DNA from: an uncultured Aquimarina sp.
GTDB lineage: Bacteria > Bacteroidota > Bacteroidia > Flavobacteriales > Flavobacteriaceae
Assembly: GCA_947489195.1 (NCBI GenBank)
Contig: CANLCT010000008.1
Span: 34,848 to 98,847, forward strand
DNA length: 64,000 nt
Direction of reading: 5' to 3'
Made by a program: the position numbers and the translations under genes. The notes beneath the pieces were generated by a model that made no database searches, was not told where the DNA came from, and saw nothing but the letters and a program-made list of their open reading frames with translations. Of the stretch, positions 21,324 through 30,584 are shown in pieces (position 1 is the first letter of the stretch; the number at the start of each line of letters is the position of its first letter).

Positions 21324-23699
21324 ATGGCCTTAAAAAGTATAGCGTTAAGCATTTTTTTATTTATTATTTCATTCGCTCTTTTTGCGCAAAAAATCACACT
21401 TAGTGGCACTATATCTGATACAGAAAGCAATGAAGCACTCATAGGTGTTAACATATATATTGACGATTTAGATAAAGGCACTGTTACCAATGAATATGGT
21501 TTTTATTCCATCACTTTACCTAAAGGAGTTCATACAATCAACTATAATTATATTGGATATGAACCAAATACCATTCAATTAAATTTAAGTGCTGATAAAA
21601 ATGTAAATGTAACATTAACCAAAAGCACACAAACCCTAAAAGAGGTTATTATAGAAAGTGCCCCTAAACAGTTTAAAATTAAAGCTCCTGAAATGAGTAT
21701 AAATAAACTTTCAATAAATACTATCAAAGATTTACCCGCTGTACTGGGCGAAGTCGACGTGATAAAATCTCTTATTCAATTACCAGGTGTAACCACCGCA
21801 GGCGAAAGTGCCGCAGGCTTTAATGTTCGTGGCGGATCTGTTGACCAAAATTTAATTTTACTCGATGAGGCTACCCTTTTTAGCTCTTCGCACTTATTTG
21901 GCTTGTTCTCTATTTTTAACCCAGATGCTATTAAAGACTTAAAATTATACAAAGGAGGCATCCCTAGCCGCTTTGGCGGTCGCATATCATCTGTTTTAGA
22001 TATTTATCAAAAAGATGGAAATAACAAAAAGTTTCATGCAAAAGGAGGTATTGGACTTGTTTCAAGCAGGTTATTGCTCGAAGGACCTATTGTTAAAGAA
22101 AAAACATCATTTTTATTAGGAGGAAGAAGTTCATATGTTCATTTATTCTTGCCTTTATTTGATATTGAAAATAGAGCTCTTTTTTATGATCTTAATTTTA
22201 AATTAAAACATATTATAAACGACAAAAACAAACTATACTTATCTACTTATTTAGGTAACGATATTTTTGAGTTAGATGGTCAGTTTTTTAATCAATACGG
22301 AAACAGCTTTATTAACTTACGCTGGAACCATACTTTTAATAATAACCTCTTTTCTAATGCTTCGATCATTTTCACCAAATATGATTATCAATTAGATTTA
22401 GACTTTATTGGTTTTACTTGGAATTCGGGTATTTCAAATTTAAACTTTAAGTATGATCTGGTAAATTATTTAAACAATGATGTTACACTTCGCTATGGTA
22501 CAAATCAACTTTATTATGATTTTAACCCCGGGAAAATTGCACCAAACAGACCAGATTCTGCTATAAGAGAAGATCAGTTAACAAAAAAATTCGCTGTAGA
22601 ATCTGGATACTATTTAGAATCTGAAATAAACTTAAGCAGCAAACTTACCATGAATGCTGGTATTCGTTTGAGCTCTTTTTTTCGATTAGGTCAAAGTCAA
22701 ATTTTCCAATACGAAAATGACCAACCCGTTTTTTTTAATGAAGATTTAGGCATTTATGAGGAAGCTCAAGAAATTGGATCTATTTCCGTTTCAAGAAAAA
22801 AGATAACCGATTCTTTTACAAATTTTGAACCTCGACTAAGTTTTTCATATGCTTTAAACAAAAACACTTCATTTAAAACCAGCTATCAACGTACCACTCA
22901 ATACATCCATTTAATTTCAAACACAACCGCTCCAACCCCATTAGATATATGGGAGCCTAGCGGAGAGTTTGTAAAACCTCAATTGAGTAATCAATATGCC
23001 CTAGGATATTTTAAAAATTTATATGATAACACCTATAGTTTTTCTGTAGAAACTTACTACAAAGACATCAAAAATCGAGTTAATTTTATTGATGGTGCCA
23101 ATATTATTGCTAATAAAGCAATTGAAAGGGTATTATTAAATGGTATTGGCCGCTCCTACGGTCTCGAAGTGCTATTACAAAAAAACGAAGGTCGTTTTAA
23201 AGGTTGGCTAGCTTATACACTTTCTAGAACCGAACAACGAATTAAAGGGCGTACACCTACAGAACCCGGTATTAATGACGGAAAATGGTTTGTAAATAAT
23301 TTTGACAAAACGCATGACTTATCACTAACTTCATCATATAATTTGAGTAAAAAGTTTAAACTTAATGCTTCGTTTAATTTTCAAACTGGTTTACCTACCA
23401 CCTTTCCTAGTAATCAATTTGAACCTTTTGATGGTGTTATTGTACCTGATTTTGAGGAACGAAATTCAAACAGACTACCAAGTTTTCATCGCTTAGACCT
23501 ATCAATAAATTACACTCCAAAGCCAGAATCAACCAAAAATTGGAAAAGCGAATGGGTACTAAGCGTGTATAATGTTTATGATAGAAAAAATGCCACCAGC
23601 ATTAGTTTTGGTTTTAACAATGAAACTTTACAAAACGAAGCCACACGACTTGCTATTTTTGGCATTGTACCATCGATTACTTATAATTTTAAATTTTAA
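21324..23699 (+). CDS. TonB-dependent receptor with carboxypeptidase-regulatory-like domain
   Basis: A 791-residue outer-membrane active transporter. After the signal peptide (ends LFAQ) comes a CarboxypepD_reg-like domain (about 22-105: GTISDTESNEALIGVNIYID, GTVTNEYGFYSITLP). A plug domain follows (about 115-220: LPGVTTAGESAAGFNVRGGS, DEATLFSSSHLFGLFS, GGIPSRFGGRISSVLDIY), then a 22-strand-type barrel ending in ITYNFKF with the C-terminal aromatic residue. The gene is followed after 3 bases by a DUF4249 lipoprotein gene, a common pair in Bacteroidota; the substrate is unknown. The pair is not a SusC/SusD system: there is no SusD-type gene and the receptor is shorter than SusC. Confidence 0.9.
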   Translation: MALKSIALSIFLFIISFALFAQKITLSGTISDTESNEALIGVNIYIDDLDKGTVTNEYGFYSITLPKGVHTINYNYIGYEPNTIQLNLSADKNVNVTLTKSTQTLKEVIIESAPKQFKIKAPEMSINKLSINTIKDLPAVLGEVDVIKSLIQLPGVTTAGESAAGFNVRGGSVDQNLILLDEATLFSSSHLFGLFSIFNPDAIKDLKLYKGGIPSRFGGRISSVLDIYQKDGNNKKFHAKGGIGLVSSRLLLEGPIVKEKTSFLLGGRSSYVHLFLPLFDIENRALFYDLNFKLKHIINDKNKLYLSTYLGNDIFELDGQFFNQYGNSFINLRWNHTFNNNLFSNASIIFTKYDYQLDLDFIGFTWNSGISNLNFKYDLVNYLNNDVTLRYGTNQLYYDFNPGKIAPNRPDSAIREDQLTKKFAVESGYYLESEINLSSKLTMNAGIRLSSFFRLGQSQIFQYENDQPVFFNEDLGIYEEAQEIGSISVSRKKITDSFTNFEPRLSFSYALNKNTSFKTSYQRTTQYIHLISNTTAPTPLDIWEPSGEFVKPQLSNQYALGYFKNLYDNTYSFSVETYYKDIKNRVNFIDGANIIANKAIERVLLNGIGRSYGLEVLLQKNEGRFKGWLAYTLSRTEQRIKGRTPTEPGINDGKWFVNNFDKTHDLSLTSSYNLSKKFKLNASFNFQTGLPTTFPSNQFEPFDGVIVPDFEERNSNRLPSFHRLDLSINYTPKPESTKNWKSEWVLSVYNVYDRKNATSISFGFNNETLQNEATRLAIFGIVPSITYNFKF

Positions 23700-23702
23700 G
23701 TT

Positions 23703-24548
23703 ATGAAAAAGATATTTTTCCTTTTATTACTCTCAATCCTTTACTGTAGCTGTGAAGAAGTTATTGATATTGATCTACCCTCATCCCCTTCTCGCTTAGT
23801 TATTAATGCTGCATTGGAACGCCTATTTGATAATGATGGCTCTTTTACAGATCAGGCTACTGTTAGACTATCTATGAGTATTCCCTTTTTTTCAACAGAA
23901 CCTAATTATGTAGAAGATGCAACAGTAACAATCACTGATCTTTCGACCAATCAACTATTTACTTTACAAAACACCTCATTCGGAAGAGGCACTTACGAAA
24001 ATAGGGTTGAAGACAATTTAACTATTGATCCAAATACAGAATACAAATTAACCGTTATACATAATAATATCACTTATGAAAGTGTTGAAAAATTAAATGT
24101 ATCCACTCCAATAGACGATGTAAGACAAGTTAAAAGAAACAACAGTTTTGATGAAGATGAATTTGCAGTAGAAATCAAATATACAGATGTACCAAATATG
24201 GATAATTTTTATGTTTTTGATTTTGGTTGGGGCAATTTACAATCTATAAATCATGAAGATTTTTTTGAAGATGGAAAACAAACGCCTACAACTCAATTTT
24301 TTGATCAAGTTAAAAATAACATATTTAGAATTCGTTTTTTAGGCTCAGACGAACGTTTTAACAACTACATAGATGCTATAGTAGAATTGTCTGGAGAATC
24401 TAGTAATGGACCATTTTCAACAGTGCCTTTTAAGGCCCGAGGTAACATCATTAACACCAATAACCCTAAAGATTCTCCTTTTGGATACTTCCATGTAAAT
24501 GAGGTTTATACTCGTGAAATTTCTATAGTACCCGATTCGGAATTGTAA
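23703..24548 (+). CDS. DUF4249 family lipoprotein
   Basis: A 281-residue predicted lipoprotein: hydrophobic signal then LLSILYCSCEEVIDIDLP, with Cys as the lipidation site. The segment CEEVIDIDLPSSPSRLVINA is the hallmark start of DUF4249 proteins, followed by ATVTITDLSTNQLF and DNLTIDPNTEYKLTVIH, reminiscent of an Ig-like beta domain. It lies 3 bases behind the TonB receptor gene, so both are co-expressed and likely form an outer-membrane uptake or binding unit. The reaction or ligand is unknown. Confidence 0.85.
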   Translation: MKKIFFLLLLSILYCSCEEVIDIDLPSSPSRLVINAALERLFDNDGSFTDQATVRLSMSIPFFSTEPNYVEDATVTITDLSTNQLFTLQNTSFGRGTYENRVEDNLTIDPNTEYKLTVIHNNITYESVEKLNVSTPIDDVRQVKRNNSFDEDEFAVEIKYTDVPNMDNFYVFDFGWGNLQSINHEDFFEDGKQTPTTQFFDQVKNNIFRIRFLGSDERFNNYIDAIVELSGESSNGPFSTVPFKARGNIINTNNPKDSPFGYFHVNEVYTREISIVPDSEL

Positions 24549-24633
24549 TTTAATATTCAGAAAAATGCCTTCCCGTAAAGGGGTATAAAATAAGTAATGT
24601 ATACAAATATCAACAGGTGTTATACCTTTACAT

Positions 24634-25443
24634 ATGGACTTTAAAAAAATAACAGAGCAAGAATCTCATTACAACAACTTAGAGCTTATGACAGCTCATG
24701 AGTTAGTAGAACACATTAATAAGGAGGATAAAACTGTCGCTTTTGCTGTCGAAAAAGCACTTCCTCAAATCACAACAGCAATTGAAGCTGCTACAAAACT
24801 ATTAAAAAATGGAGGACGAATTTTTTACATAGGCGCTGGAACTAGTGGAAGACTTGGTGTAGTTGATGCTAGTGAATGCCCCCCAACGTTTGGGGTTTCT
24901 CATGAGCTTGTTCAAGGTTTAATTGCTGGTGGCGATACTGCCATACGCAAAGCCGTTGAAAATGCTGAAGATAGTATTACTCAAGGCTGGATTGATCTTC
25001 AACAAAAAAAAGTAAACACAAATGATATTGTTATAGGTATAGCTGCATCGGGCACAACACCTTATGTAATACATGCTTTAAAAAATTGTAATCAACGCCA
25101 AATAACAACTTCGTGTATTACCTGCAACCCTCAAAGTCCCCTTGCAATTGAAGCTACATTACCCATTGAAATTGAAGTTGGCCCCGAATTTGTAACAGGC
25201 AGCTCCAGAATGAAAGCAGGTACCGCTCAAAAAATGACACTTAATATGATATCTACAGCCACTATGATATTATTAGGTAAAATAAAAGATAACAGAATGG
25301 TTGATATGCAATTAAGCAATGACAAACTTGTTGAAAGAGCCATTTTAATGCTTATAGAAACTGCAAATATTGAACGCCAACAAGCTGAACAACTCATTAA
25401 AAAATATGGTAATGTTCGCCAAGCATTAAATGCATTACAATAA
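24634..25443 (+). CDS. murQ: N-acetylmuramic acid 6-phosphate etherase
   Basis: Cleaves the D-lactyl ether of MurNAc-6-phosphate to GlcNAc-6-phosphate in cell-wall recycling; cytosolic. At 269 residues it is slightly shorter than E. coli MurQ (298). A SIS domain is visible, with RIFYIGAGTSGRLGVVDASE followed by CPPTFG (the Glu here corresponds to a catalytic Glu of MurQ), IAGGDTAIRKAVENAEDS (second Glu), IGIAASGTTPYVIHAL and the C-terminal GSSRMKAGTAQKMTLNMIST. A small membrane-protein gene follows after 4 bases. Confidence 0.95.
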   Translation: MDFKKITEQESHYNNLELMTAHELVEHINKEDKTVAFAVEKALPQITTAIEAATKLLKNGGRIFYIGAGTSGRLGVVDASECPPTFGVSHELVQGLIAGGDTAIRKAVENAEDSITQGWIDLQQKKVNTNDIVIGIAASGTTPYVIHALKNCNQRQITTSCITCNPQSPLAIEATLPIEIEVGPEFVTGSSRMKAGTAQKMTLNMISTATMILLGKIKDNRMVDMQLSNDKLVERAILMLIETANIERQQAEQLIKKYGNVRQALNALQ

Positions 25444-25447
25444 AACA

Positions 25448-25678
25448 ATGGAAGATCAAAAAAAAACAAATAAAGAACTGCTAGCTAAAGGTGTAAAAAC
25501 TTTAGCCATGGCTTTAGGTGCAATTGGTCTTGGTCCTATTGTTGTTTACAATGCTTTTATGAATAAAGAACATCCTTTATTTTTAGCCGTACTTATACCC
25601 GGAATTTTAATTATGTTACTCGCTATATTTCTTATTTTAAAAGGACTTAACTTAATATTAAAAAGTTTTTTTGACTAA
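25448..25678 (+). CDS. Small two-span membrane protein (DUF6095-like)
   Basis: A 76-residue protein. The ATG giving MEDQKKTNKELLAKGVKTLA was chosen because it lies just after the murQ stop. Two membrane segments are visible (about 18-40 and 47-70) joined by a short loop NAFMNKEHPLF. The pattern resembles DUF6095, a small flavobacterial family often found behind murQ; the family name is from memory of that pattern and should be treated as probable. Its function is unknown. Its last 4 bases overlap the end of the convergent DinB-like gene. Confidence 0.7.
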   Translation: MEDQKKTNKELLAKGVKTLAMALGAIGLGPIVVYNAFMNKEHPLFLAVLIPGILIMLLAIFLILKGLNLILKSFFD

Positions 25679-26184
25679 ATGCCTTTACGATGCTGCATAG
25701 GCGTTGTAGGATTATACCCAAAACCAGTAATGTTATGCGTCACTTTTAATTGATGCAACACATAGCCAATTGTAGCAAAATGATGTACTGCATGACTGTT
25801 TGCATGAGCCATAATACTATCCAATGTATAATTAACTGTTATATTACCTTGTCCTAGATTATCTGTCACATGTATCAGATAATCGGTATTTACGTCCAAA
25901 AAACTTACAAGAGTTTCTTGAATTCTTGCAATATGCTTTTTGGCTATTTCCTTACTTGTTGCTACTTCTTCTTCTCTTTTTCGTGCTGTTAAATCAATTT
26001 GATTGTTATCTAGACCATCAATTATACAGTTAAAAAAGTCTAAAGTATGACGTAAATGCGAACCCACACTAGAGTAATAAGGACCTACACTACTGTCTAT
26101 ATACTGTTGACTTGTAATAACATCTAATAATAAACTGGCTTGGTTTAAATTCTGATTGATTGCTGATACTATGGCTGATCTCAT
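25675..26184 (-). CDS. DinB-like (four-helix bundle, possible metal-binding) protein
   Basis: A 169-residue all-helical protein resembling the DinB/YfiT superfamily. Candidate metal-binding histidines fall at the expected places: SSVGSHLRHTLDFFNCIIDG near residue 45 and SIMAHANSHAVHHFATIGYV near residue 130. DinB-like proteins are diverse (some bacillithiol or mycothiol S-transferases, most unknown), so no reaction is assigned. It is single and convergent with the small membrane-protein gene, overlapping it by 4 bases. Confidence 0.75.
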   Translation of the reverse strand: MRSAIVSAINQNLNQASLLLDVITSQQYIDSSVGPYYSSVGSHLRHTLDFFNCIIDGLDNNQIDLTARKREEEVATSKEIAKKHIARIQETLVSFLDVNTDYLIHVTDNLGQGNITVNYTLDSIMAHANSHAVHHFATIGYVLHQLKVTHNITGFGYNPTTPMQHRKGI

Positions 26185-26308
26185 ATTTTAAAGATACTTA
26201 TTATAAAACTAACTACTAAATGATTGTAGTAAAAAGCGCTACTTGAAAATTTAACATAAAAAAACATGGATTAAATGCTATTTTATTCGATTAAGTGTAA
26301 AATTATTG

Positions 26309-26316
26309 TATATTTG
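26309..26316 (+). promoter_or_regulatory. -7 promoter element of the coiled-coil protein gene
   Basis: TATATTTG fits the Bacteroidota consensus TAnnTTTG exactly, 35 bases upstream of the ATG of the coiled-coil gene. No good -33 TTTG is seen (TTCG at about the right distance). Confidence 0.45.
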
Positions 26317-26350
26317 TACTACACAAATAAAATAAAATCAACCTTTTAGC

Positions 26351-27187
26351 ATGAAAAATTTCCCAATTCTAGCCATTAGTCTCATGTTTGTAGTAAATAC
26401 TTACAGTCAATCTGATTGTCAAGATGCTTTTAGTGCTGCCAATTATAGTGTAGCTCACACAAACAATGCTTACGAAGCCAATAATACTGATCATGTTCAA
26501 GAATGGACTGAAAAAGCGATTGAAACCCTTAATGAAGTAGAACAAACTACCGCTAATTGTGGGTGTAGTGATGCTTCTAATTATGCCTATGAAGGTATTG
26601 TTGCAGCAGAAAAATCACTCGAAGAAGCTACCTGGGAACGCAGTCGTTTTTATGCTAAAAGAGCTAGAGAAAAAGCTAAATTAATGATTAATGCATTATC
26701 GGACTGTACAAGTACTGATGTTTCTAAATACAGAAACAGAAATAACAATACAAATTATGAATACGCTGTTGCAGATAATAGTTATGACAATGATGATTAC
26801 GATAATATTTCAGCTGAGCGTGATGAATTACTAGCTGAACAAGAAGAATTAATGAAACGCCAAAAAGAACTAAAACTTAAGCTTGAGAAAAAAAAGCAAG
26901 AAGAATTAGCTATAAAGCAAAAAAAACATTTAGAATTACAAAAACAATTATCAGTAAAATCTAATGCTGAAGCTGCATTAGCACAAATAGAAGCTGCCTA
27001 TACCAAACTTGCCAAAACTTTGGGTTGCAAAAATGCTTATTTAGCGGCTAAACAGAATTATACAATAATGCAACAACAATTAAAAACCGAAAAATTAAAT
27101 GATACCAAATTCAGATACACCGAAAAATTAAGCGAATTATCTGAAAAGGCTATGTTACACTTTTCTAACTGTGCCGAAGGCTTTTAA
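26351..27187 (+). CDS. Secreted coiled-coil protein of unknown function
   Basis: A 278-residue protein with a signal peptide (FPILAISLMFVVNTYSQ). The first half contains a short helical repeat-like region rich in Ala/Glu with several cysteines (SDCQDAF, ANCGCSDASNYAYEGIV, DCTSTD). A low-complexity Asn/Asp/Tyr linker spans about 130-150. A charged coiled coil (about 155-205: EELMKRQKELKLKLEKKKQE) follows, then a C-terminal helical domain with two more cysteines. The even spread of cysteines suggests disulphides in the periplasm. I do not recognise a family. It has its own promoter and a structured element behind it. Confidence 0.6.
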   Translation: MKNFPILAISLMFVVNTYSQSDCQDAFSAANYSVAHTNNAYEANNTDHVQEWTEKAIETLNEVEQTTANCGCSDASNYAYEGIVAAEKSLEEATWERSRFYAKRAREKAKLMINALSDCTSTDVSKYRNRNNNTNYEYAVADNSYDNDDYDNISAERDELLAEQEELMKRQKELKLKLEKKKQEELAIKQKKHLELQKQLSVKSNAEAALAQIEAAYTKLAKTLGCKNAYLAAKQNYTIMQQQLKTEKLNDTKFRYTEKLSELSEKAMLHFSNCAEGF

Positions 27188-27240
27188 TCACCTATTCAAA
27201 AAACTAGTGTTATTGCTCAACCCCCATTGAACTTAACCAT

Positions 27241-27326
27241 AAAGCGTGTATTCTGTTTGTATAGCTCAATTGAAGTGTCATTTCGCCCCAAAGTGAAATA
27301 ACGAATACATAACAAATTCACGCTTT
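27241..27326 (+). other. Branched RNA structure/terminator between the coiled-coil gene and moeA
   Basis: An outer stem AAAGCGTG / CACGCTTT encloses an inner pair TGTATTC / GAATACA and a third small hairpin (ATTTC..GAAAT). The element is followed by TTTTATTG. It may simply terminate the coiled-coil gene, but it is larger than a normal terminator. It ends about 33 bases before the moeA -33 box, so it is not part of the moeA leader if the promoter called here is right. Confidence 0.45.
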
Positions 27327-27359
27327 TTTATTGTATTTAAACTTAACCTATATCACGAA

Positions 27360-27389
27360 TTGAAATATCATACACTATACGTATTTTTG
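27360..27389 (+). promoter_or_regulatory. Promoter of moeA
   Basis: TTG at 27360-27362 and TATTTTTG at 27382-27389 are separated by exactly 19 bases, the Bacteroidota optimum. The -7 box ends 13 bases before the ATG, giving a very short leader. Confidence 0.65.
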
Positions 27390-27402
27390 TAAAAAAAATA
27401 CG

Positions 27403-28581
27403 ATGATATCTGTTAATGAAGCCTTATCTAAAATTGAAATTCACAAACAAACTGCTGTTCCAGTTAAACGGCATATCACTCAATGTTTAGGCTACGTAAT
27501 CGCTGAAGATATTTTCTCTTTAATTGATATGCCACCGTTTAGGCAATCAGCCATGGATGGTTATGCTGTAAATCACGATCAAAGTAATACCTACAAACTT
27601 ATTGGCGAAATCAAAGCAGGCGACCCTGCTGATATCATTTTAAAAAAAAATGAAGCTGTTCGTATTTTTACAGGGGCATCTGTACCAAATACTGCTAATG
27701 CAGTAATAATGCAAGAGAAAATTGACGTTACAAATACCTTAATATCCAGTCAAGAAATCCCTAAAAACGAACAAAATATTCGTCCGAAAGGAGAACAAAT
27801 AAAAAAAAACACCCTAGCACTTACTAAAAACACCACACTAACTCCAACTAATTTAAGCTTTTTAGCTAGTTTAGGGTTTGATGAGCTATTAGTATATCCA
27901 AAGCCAAAAGTTGGTATTGTTATTACCGGAAGTGAATTAATAACACCAGGCACTCCATTAGCACCTGGTAAAATTTATGAAAGCAATTCGATACTTTTAA
28001 GTACAACATTACAGAACGAACAAATCAATGATTTTACAGTATATAAAGTAAAAGACGATTATCAAAGCACCGAAGATTTACTTAAAAAAGTAATTAATGA
28101 AAATGATTTTGTGTTAGTAAGTGGCGGGATTTCTGTTGGTGATTATGATTTTGTAGGAAAAGCCCTTGAAAAAATCGGAGTGACTGAAATTTTTTATAAA
28201 ATAAAACAAAAACCAGGCAAACCCTTATTCTTTGGAAAAAAAGATACTACTTACGTATTTGCTCTACCAGGTAACCCAGCTTCAGCACTTACTTGTTTTT
28301 ACATTTATGCCTTACCTCTTTTACGTAATTTTAGTCATTGCGAAAAAATACATTTAACTAAAAAAGTTAAAAAAATAAGCCATAACTATGAAGTAAAAGG
28401 AATTCGTGCTCAATTTTTAAAAGCTAAAATAACAAATGAATTTGTCGAAGTGTTGGATTTACAGAGCTCTGCAATGATCCACGGTTTCAACGAAGCAAAT
28501 GCTTTGGTTTTTATTACTGAAAACACTAATTTTATAAAAAAACTACAAGAAGTTGAAGTAATTTTACTTCCAAAAAAATAA
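27403..28581 (+). CDS. moeA: Molybdopterin molybdenumtransferase MoeA
   Basis: Inserts molybdate into adenylylated molybdopterin to make the molybdenum cofactor; cytosolic. The 392 residues match MoeA/gephyrin-E domains. Features: DMPPFRQSAMDGYAV (domain I), IFTGASVPNTANAVIMQE (domain II), KPKVGIVITGSELITPG and FVLVSGGISVGDYDFVGKAL (domain III MPT-binding), KPGKPLFFGKK and FALPGNPASALTCFY, then the C-terminal beta domain. It adjoins the nitrate island, and molybdenum cofactor is required by nitrate reductases, so the location is suggestive, although no molybdoenzyme gene is seen in this window. Confidence 0.95.
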   Translation: MISVNEALSKIEIHKQTAVPVKRHITQCLGYVIAEDIFSLIDMPPFRQSAMDGYAVNHDQSNTYKLIGEIKAGDPADIILKKNEAVRIFTGASVPNTANAVIMQEKIDVTNTLISSQEIPKNEQNIRPKGEQIKKNTLALTKNTTLTPTNLSFLASLGFDELLVYPKPKVGIVITGSELITPGTPLAPGKIYESNSILLSTTLQNEQINDFTVYKVKDDYQSTEDLLKKVINENDFVLVSGGISVGDYDFVGKALEKIGVTEIFYKIKQKPGKPLFFGKKDTTYVFALPGNPASALTCFYIYALPLLRNFSHCEKIHLTKKVKKISHNYEVKGIRAQFLKAKITNEFVEVLDLQSSAMIHGFNEANALVFITENTNFIKKLQEVEVILLPKK

Positions 28582-28654
28582 GTATCCCTGTTGCAAAACG
28601 AGTCAAAGCTTAACTATTTTGAATACTAACAATATTCTAATAAACAGGGATACT
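28581..28654 (+). other. 12-bp inverted repeat with 50-base loop behind moeA
   Basis: AGTATCCCTGTT (28581-28592, overlapping the last base of the moeA stop) and AACAGGGATACT (28643-28654) are a perfect inverted repeat around a 50-base interior that itself holds a small hairpin GAATA..TATTC. There is no T-run directly behind it, so it is an unusual terminator if it is one. A similar geometry occurs at 30585-30654. Confidence 0.5.
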
Positions 28655-28909
28655 ATAATAATATATCACTTTACTTAGATAACACTTATATACTTTATCT
28701 CAAAATTAAGCATTAATACTTAATAAAAAATAAGTATTCAATAATTTCTTATTTTTTTTTATAAAATTCAAAAAAAGACTCTTTTTTCATAAAAAAAAAC
28801 ACATAAATAAGTTCAATTAGAATAAATCTGTAAAATTAATCCCTCAATAAAGCATTAATCTCAATTTAATTACACACTTAAAATTACAACATCAAAGTGT
28901 GGAATAAAA
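28655..28909. other. AT-rich intergenic stretch between convergent moeA and narK
   Basis: No open reading frame is supported here. It contains runs of A/T and isolated half-sites of the nitrate-island operator motif (ATTAATACTTAAT near 28712-28724 and TAAGTATT at 28731-28738). Their position, downstream of both genes, does not fit a promoter role unless an unrecognised small RNA starts here. Confidence 0.5.
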
Positions 28910-28948
28910 AAAAGGGGAGGCTATTTAAATACTACAAAAACCCCTTTT
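28910..28948 (-). terminator. Terminator of narK
   Basis: On the minus strand AAAAGGGG, a 23-base loop and CCCCTTTT run into further T residues, 25 bases past the narK stop. Confidence 0.65.
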
Positions 28949-28972
28949 ATAATTTGATAACTAATTATTATA

Positions 28973-30367
28973 TTAAATCATTTTTGGTTTTACTTTATCC
29001 AATACTGCATTTTCTTCTTCTGTCGAAAAACGAATACTTAACGCTGCAATACTAACTAATATTACAAATAAACCTATTATAAAATACCCACTTGAAACAG
29101 CCGATGATGCTGCTTCAGATTGTGCTAGTTGAACAGCATCAACTCCTAAGCCCTCTGATGCTTTTATAGCTAATTTTTCTGCTCCAGCAGATTTTGATTT
29201 CAAAACCATAGCGGCAATAAAAGCTCCAGCATTTCCTCCTGCTCCAACAATACCTGATATAGATCCTATAGCTTTTTTATTAATAAATGGTACTACTGCA
29301 AACGTAGCGCCCTCTGCCATTTGTACTGTTAAACTAAAACCTATTAAAAATATAAATCCAACAATAAATTCCGAACTACTTGCAAATGAAGCCAACATAA
29401 TTCCTTCAATAGCTAATATAGCAGACATAAATAATACACGACCACGCAAGCCTTTTTTATTACCAAAACGATCTCCAAAAAAACCACCTAAAGTACGTGC
29501 AAAAATATTCATTAAAGCAAATGAAGCCACTAAATTACCCGCCGTTATACGCTCCAATTGAAATGTATTTTGTAAATAATCATCCATAGTACCGTAAACG
29601 GTAAGTTCCATTCCAAAACAAGCACCATAAATAACAAATAACAACCACACTCTGTAATCTTTTACAGCTGTCATAAAACCCTCTTCGTCTTTTTTGGTTT
29701 TTGGCATACGACCTGAAGCTTTAAGCTTTTTATAATTTCCATTCAGTGTGTCTTTTGTAAAAAAGAAATATACCAATCCCATTAAAAAACATACTATTCC
29801 AGCAACTATCATTGAGTAGCGCCAAGCCATATTTTCTGCGACTCCAAATGCCATTACACCTGCCGCAATCAAAGGCATACCTAAACGATTAGCACCACCT
29901 CCTAAGTTTCCCCAACCAGCTGAAGTTGCATTGGCTGTACCCACTATATTTGGCGCATACATAATTGAAGTATGAAATTGTGTTATTACAAATGACGCTC
30001 CAATAAAGCCTACAAAAAGACGACAAATTAAAAATTGGGTTGGTGTTTGTACTAAACCTAATAATATAACAGGTATTGACCCTAGTACTAATAACCAAGT
30101 GTAACATAATCTAGGCCCGTATTTATCACATAGTTTACCAATAAGTAAACGGGCAAAAACAGTTCCGGTAACTGCTAAAATAATAGAATTCCACTTTTGT
30201 TCGGGAGATAGGCCTAAATCTTTAACTACCTGAGGCATAAAAGGCACTATACCAAACCAAGCAAAGAAACACATAAAAAAAGCCAACGACGTAATCCAAA
30301 ATGTACGTGTTGGTATAGACTTAAAGTTTAGCAACTCAAGTTTGGTTGCTTTAGCAATTGTATTCAT
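28973..30367 (-). CDS. narK: NarK/NasA-type nitrate/nitrite MFS transporter
   Basis: A 464-residue inner-membrane transporter with 12 predicted spans. The nitrate-signature glycine-rich helices are present: ATSAGWGNLGGGANRLGMPL (helix 5) and GSISGIVGAGGNAGAFIAAM (helix 11). The first helices carry FFAWFGIVPFMPQVVKDLGL and the family loop GKLCDKYGPR. Conserved arginines that bind nitrate in NarK are plausibly R in FARLLIGKL and FARTLGGFFGD. It carries out nitrate uptake and/or nitrite exchange. An insert near the C-terminus (residues about 395-425, SKSAGAEKLAIKASEGLGVD) is longer than in E. coli NarK. Its promoter has the island operator motif next to the -7 box. It faces moeA convergently. 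Confidence 0.92.
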   Translation of the reverse strand: MNTIAKATKLELLNFKSIPTRTFWITSLAFFMCFFAWFGIVPFMPQVVKDLGLSPEQKWNSIILAVTGTVFARLLIGKLCDKYGPRLCYTWLLVLGSIPVILLGLVQTPTQFLICRLFVGFIGASFVITQFHTSIMYAPNIVGTANATSAGWGNLGGGANRLGMPLIAAGVMAFGVAENMAWRYSMIVAGIVCFLMGLVYFFFTKDTLNGNYKKLKASGRMPKTKKDEEGFMTAVKDYRVWLLFVIYGACFGMELTVYGTMDDYLQNTFQLERITAGNLVASFALMNIFARTLGGFFGDRFGNKKGLRGRVLFMSAILAIEGIMLASFASSSEFIVGFIFLIGFSLTVQMAEGATFAVVPFINKKAIGSISGIVGAGGNAGAFIAAMVLKSKSAGAEKLAIKASEGLGVDAVQLAQSEAASSAVSSGYFIIGLFVILVSIAALSIRFSTEEENAVLDKVKPKMI

Positions 30368-30422
30368 AATAGGGAGTAATGAATTAAATAAAATATACGT
30401 GTGATTTACGTATTCACGAACG

Positions 30423-30470
30423 CAAACCTACGCATTAATACTTAATTCAAAATTAAAAATACCTAAGTAT
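30423..30470 (-). promoter_or_regulatory. narK promoter with operator-type inverted repeats
   Basis: On the minus strand the -7 box TAGGTTTG (30430-30423) matches TAnnTTTG, and TTTG at 30451-30448 is a candidate -33 with 17-base spacing. AAGTA-TTAA-TGCGT (30443-30430) ends on the first T of the -7 box, the same register as the repeat at the porin and nirB promoters, with a degenerate right half. A second site, TACCTAAGTA (30469-30460), lies about 25 bases further upstream. Confidence 0.6.
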
Positions 30471-30584
30471 TTTTAAAAAAAAATGAATAATTTACTAAAA
30501 ATGAATTTTTACCTTATAAAATTTACACATATCCTAATTTATCAATTAAAACGATAAAATTATAAAGTATCTATTTATAAAATA

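Noticed and set aside
21324..24548. SusC/SusD glycan uptake pair
   Set aside because: The receptor is only 791 residues and the partner is a DUF4249 protein, not a SusD.
27241..27326. Moco riboswitch
   Set aside because: I could not match the motif, and the likely moeA promoter lies downstream of the structure.
28581..28654. Integron attC site
   Set aside because: The core-site sequences (GTTRRRY and RYYYAAC) are not at the stem ends, and there is no cassette array or integrase gene in the window.
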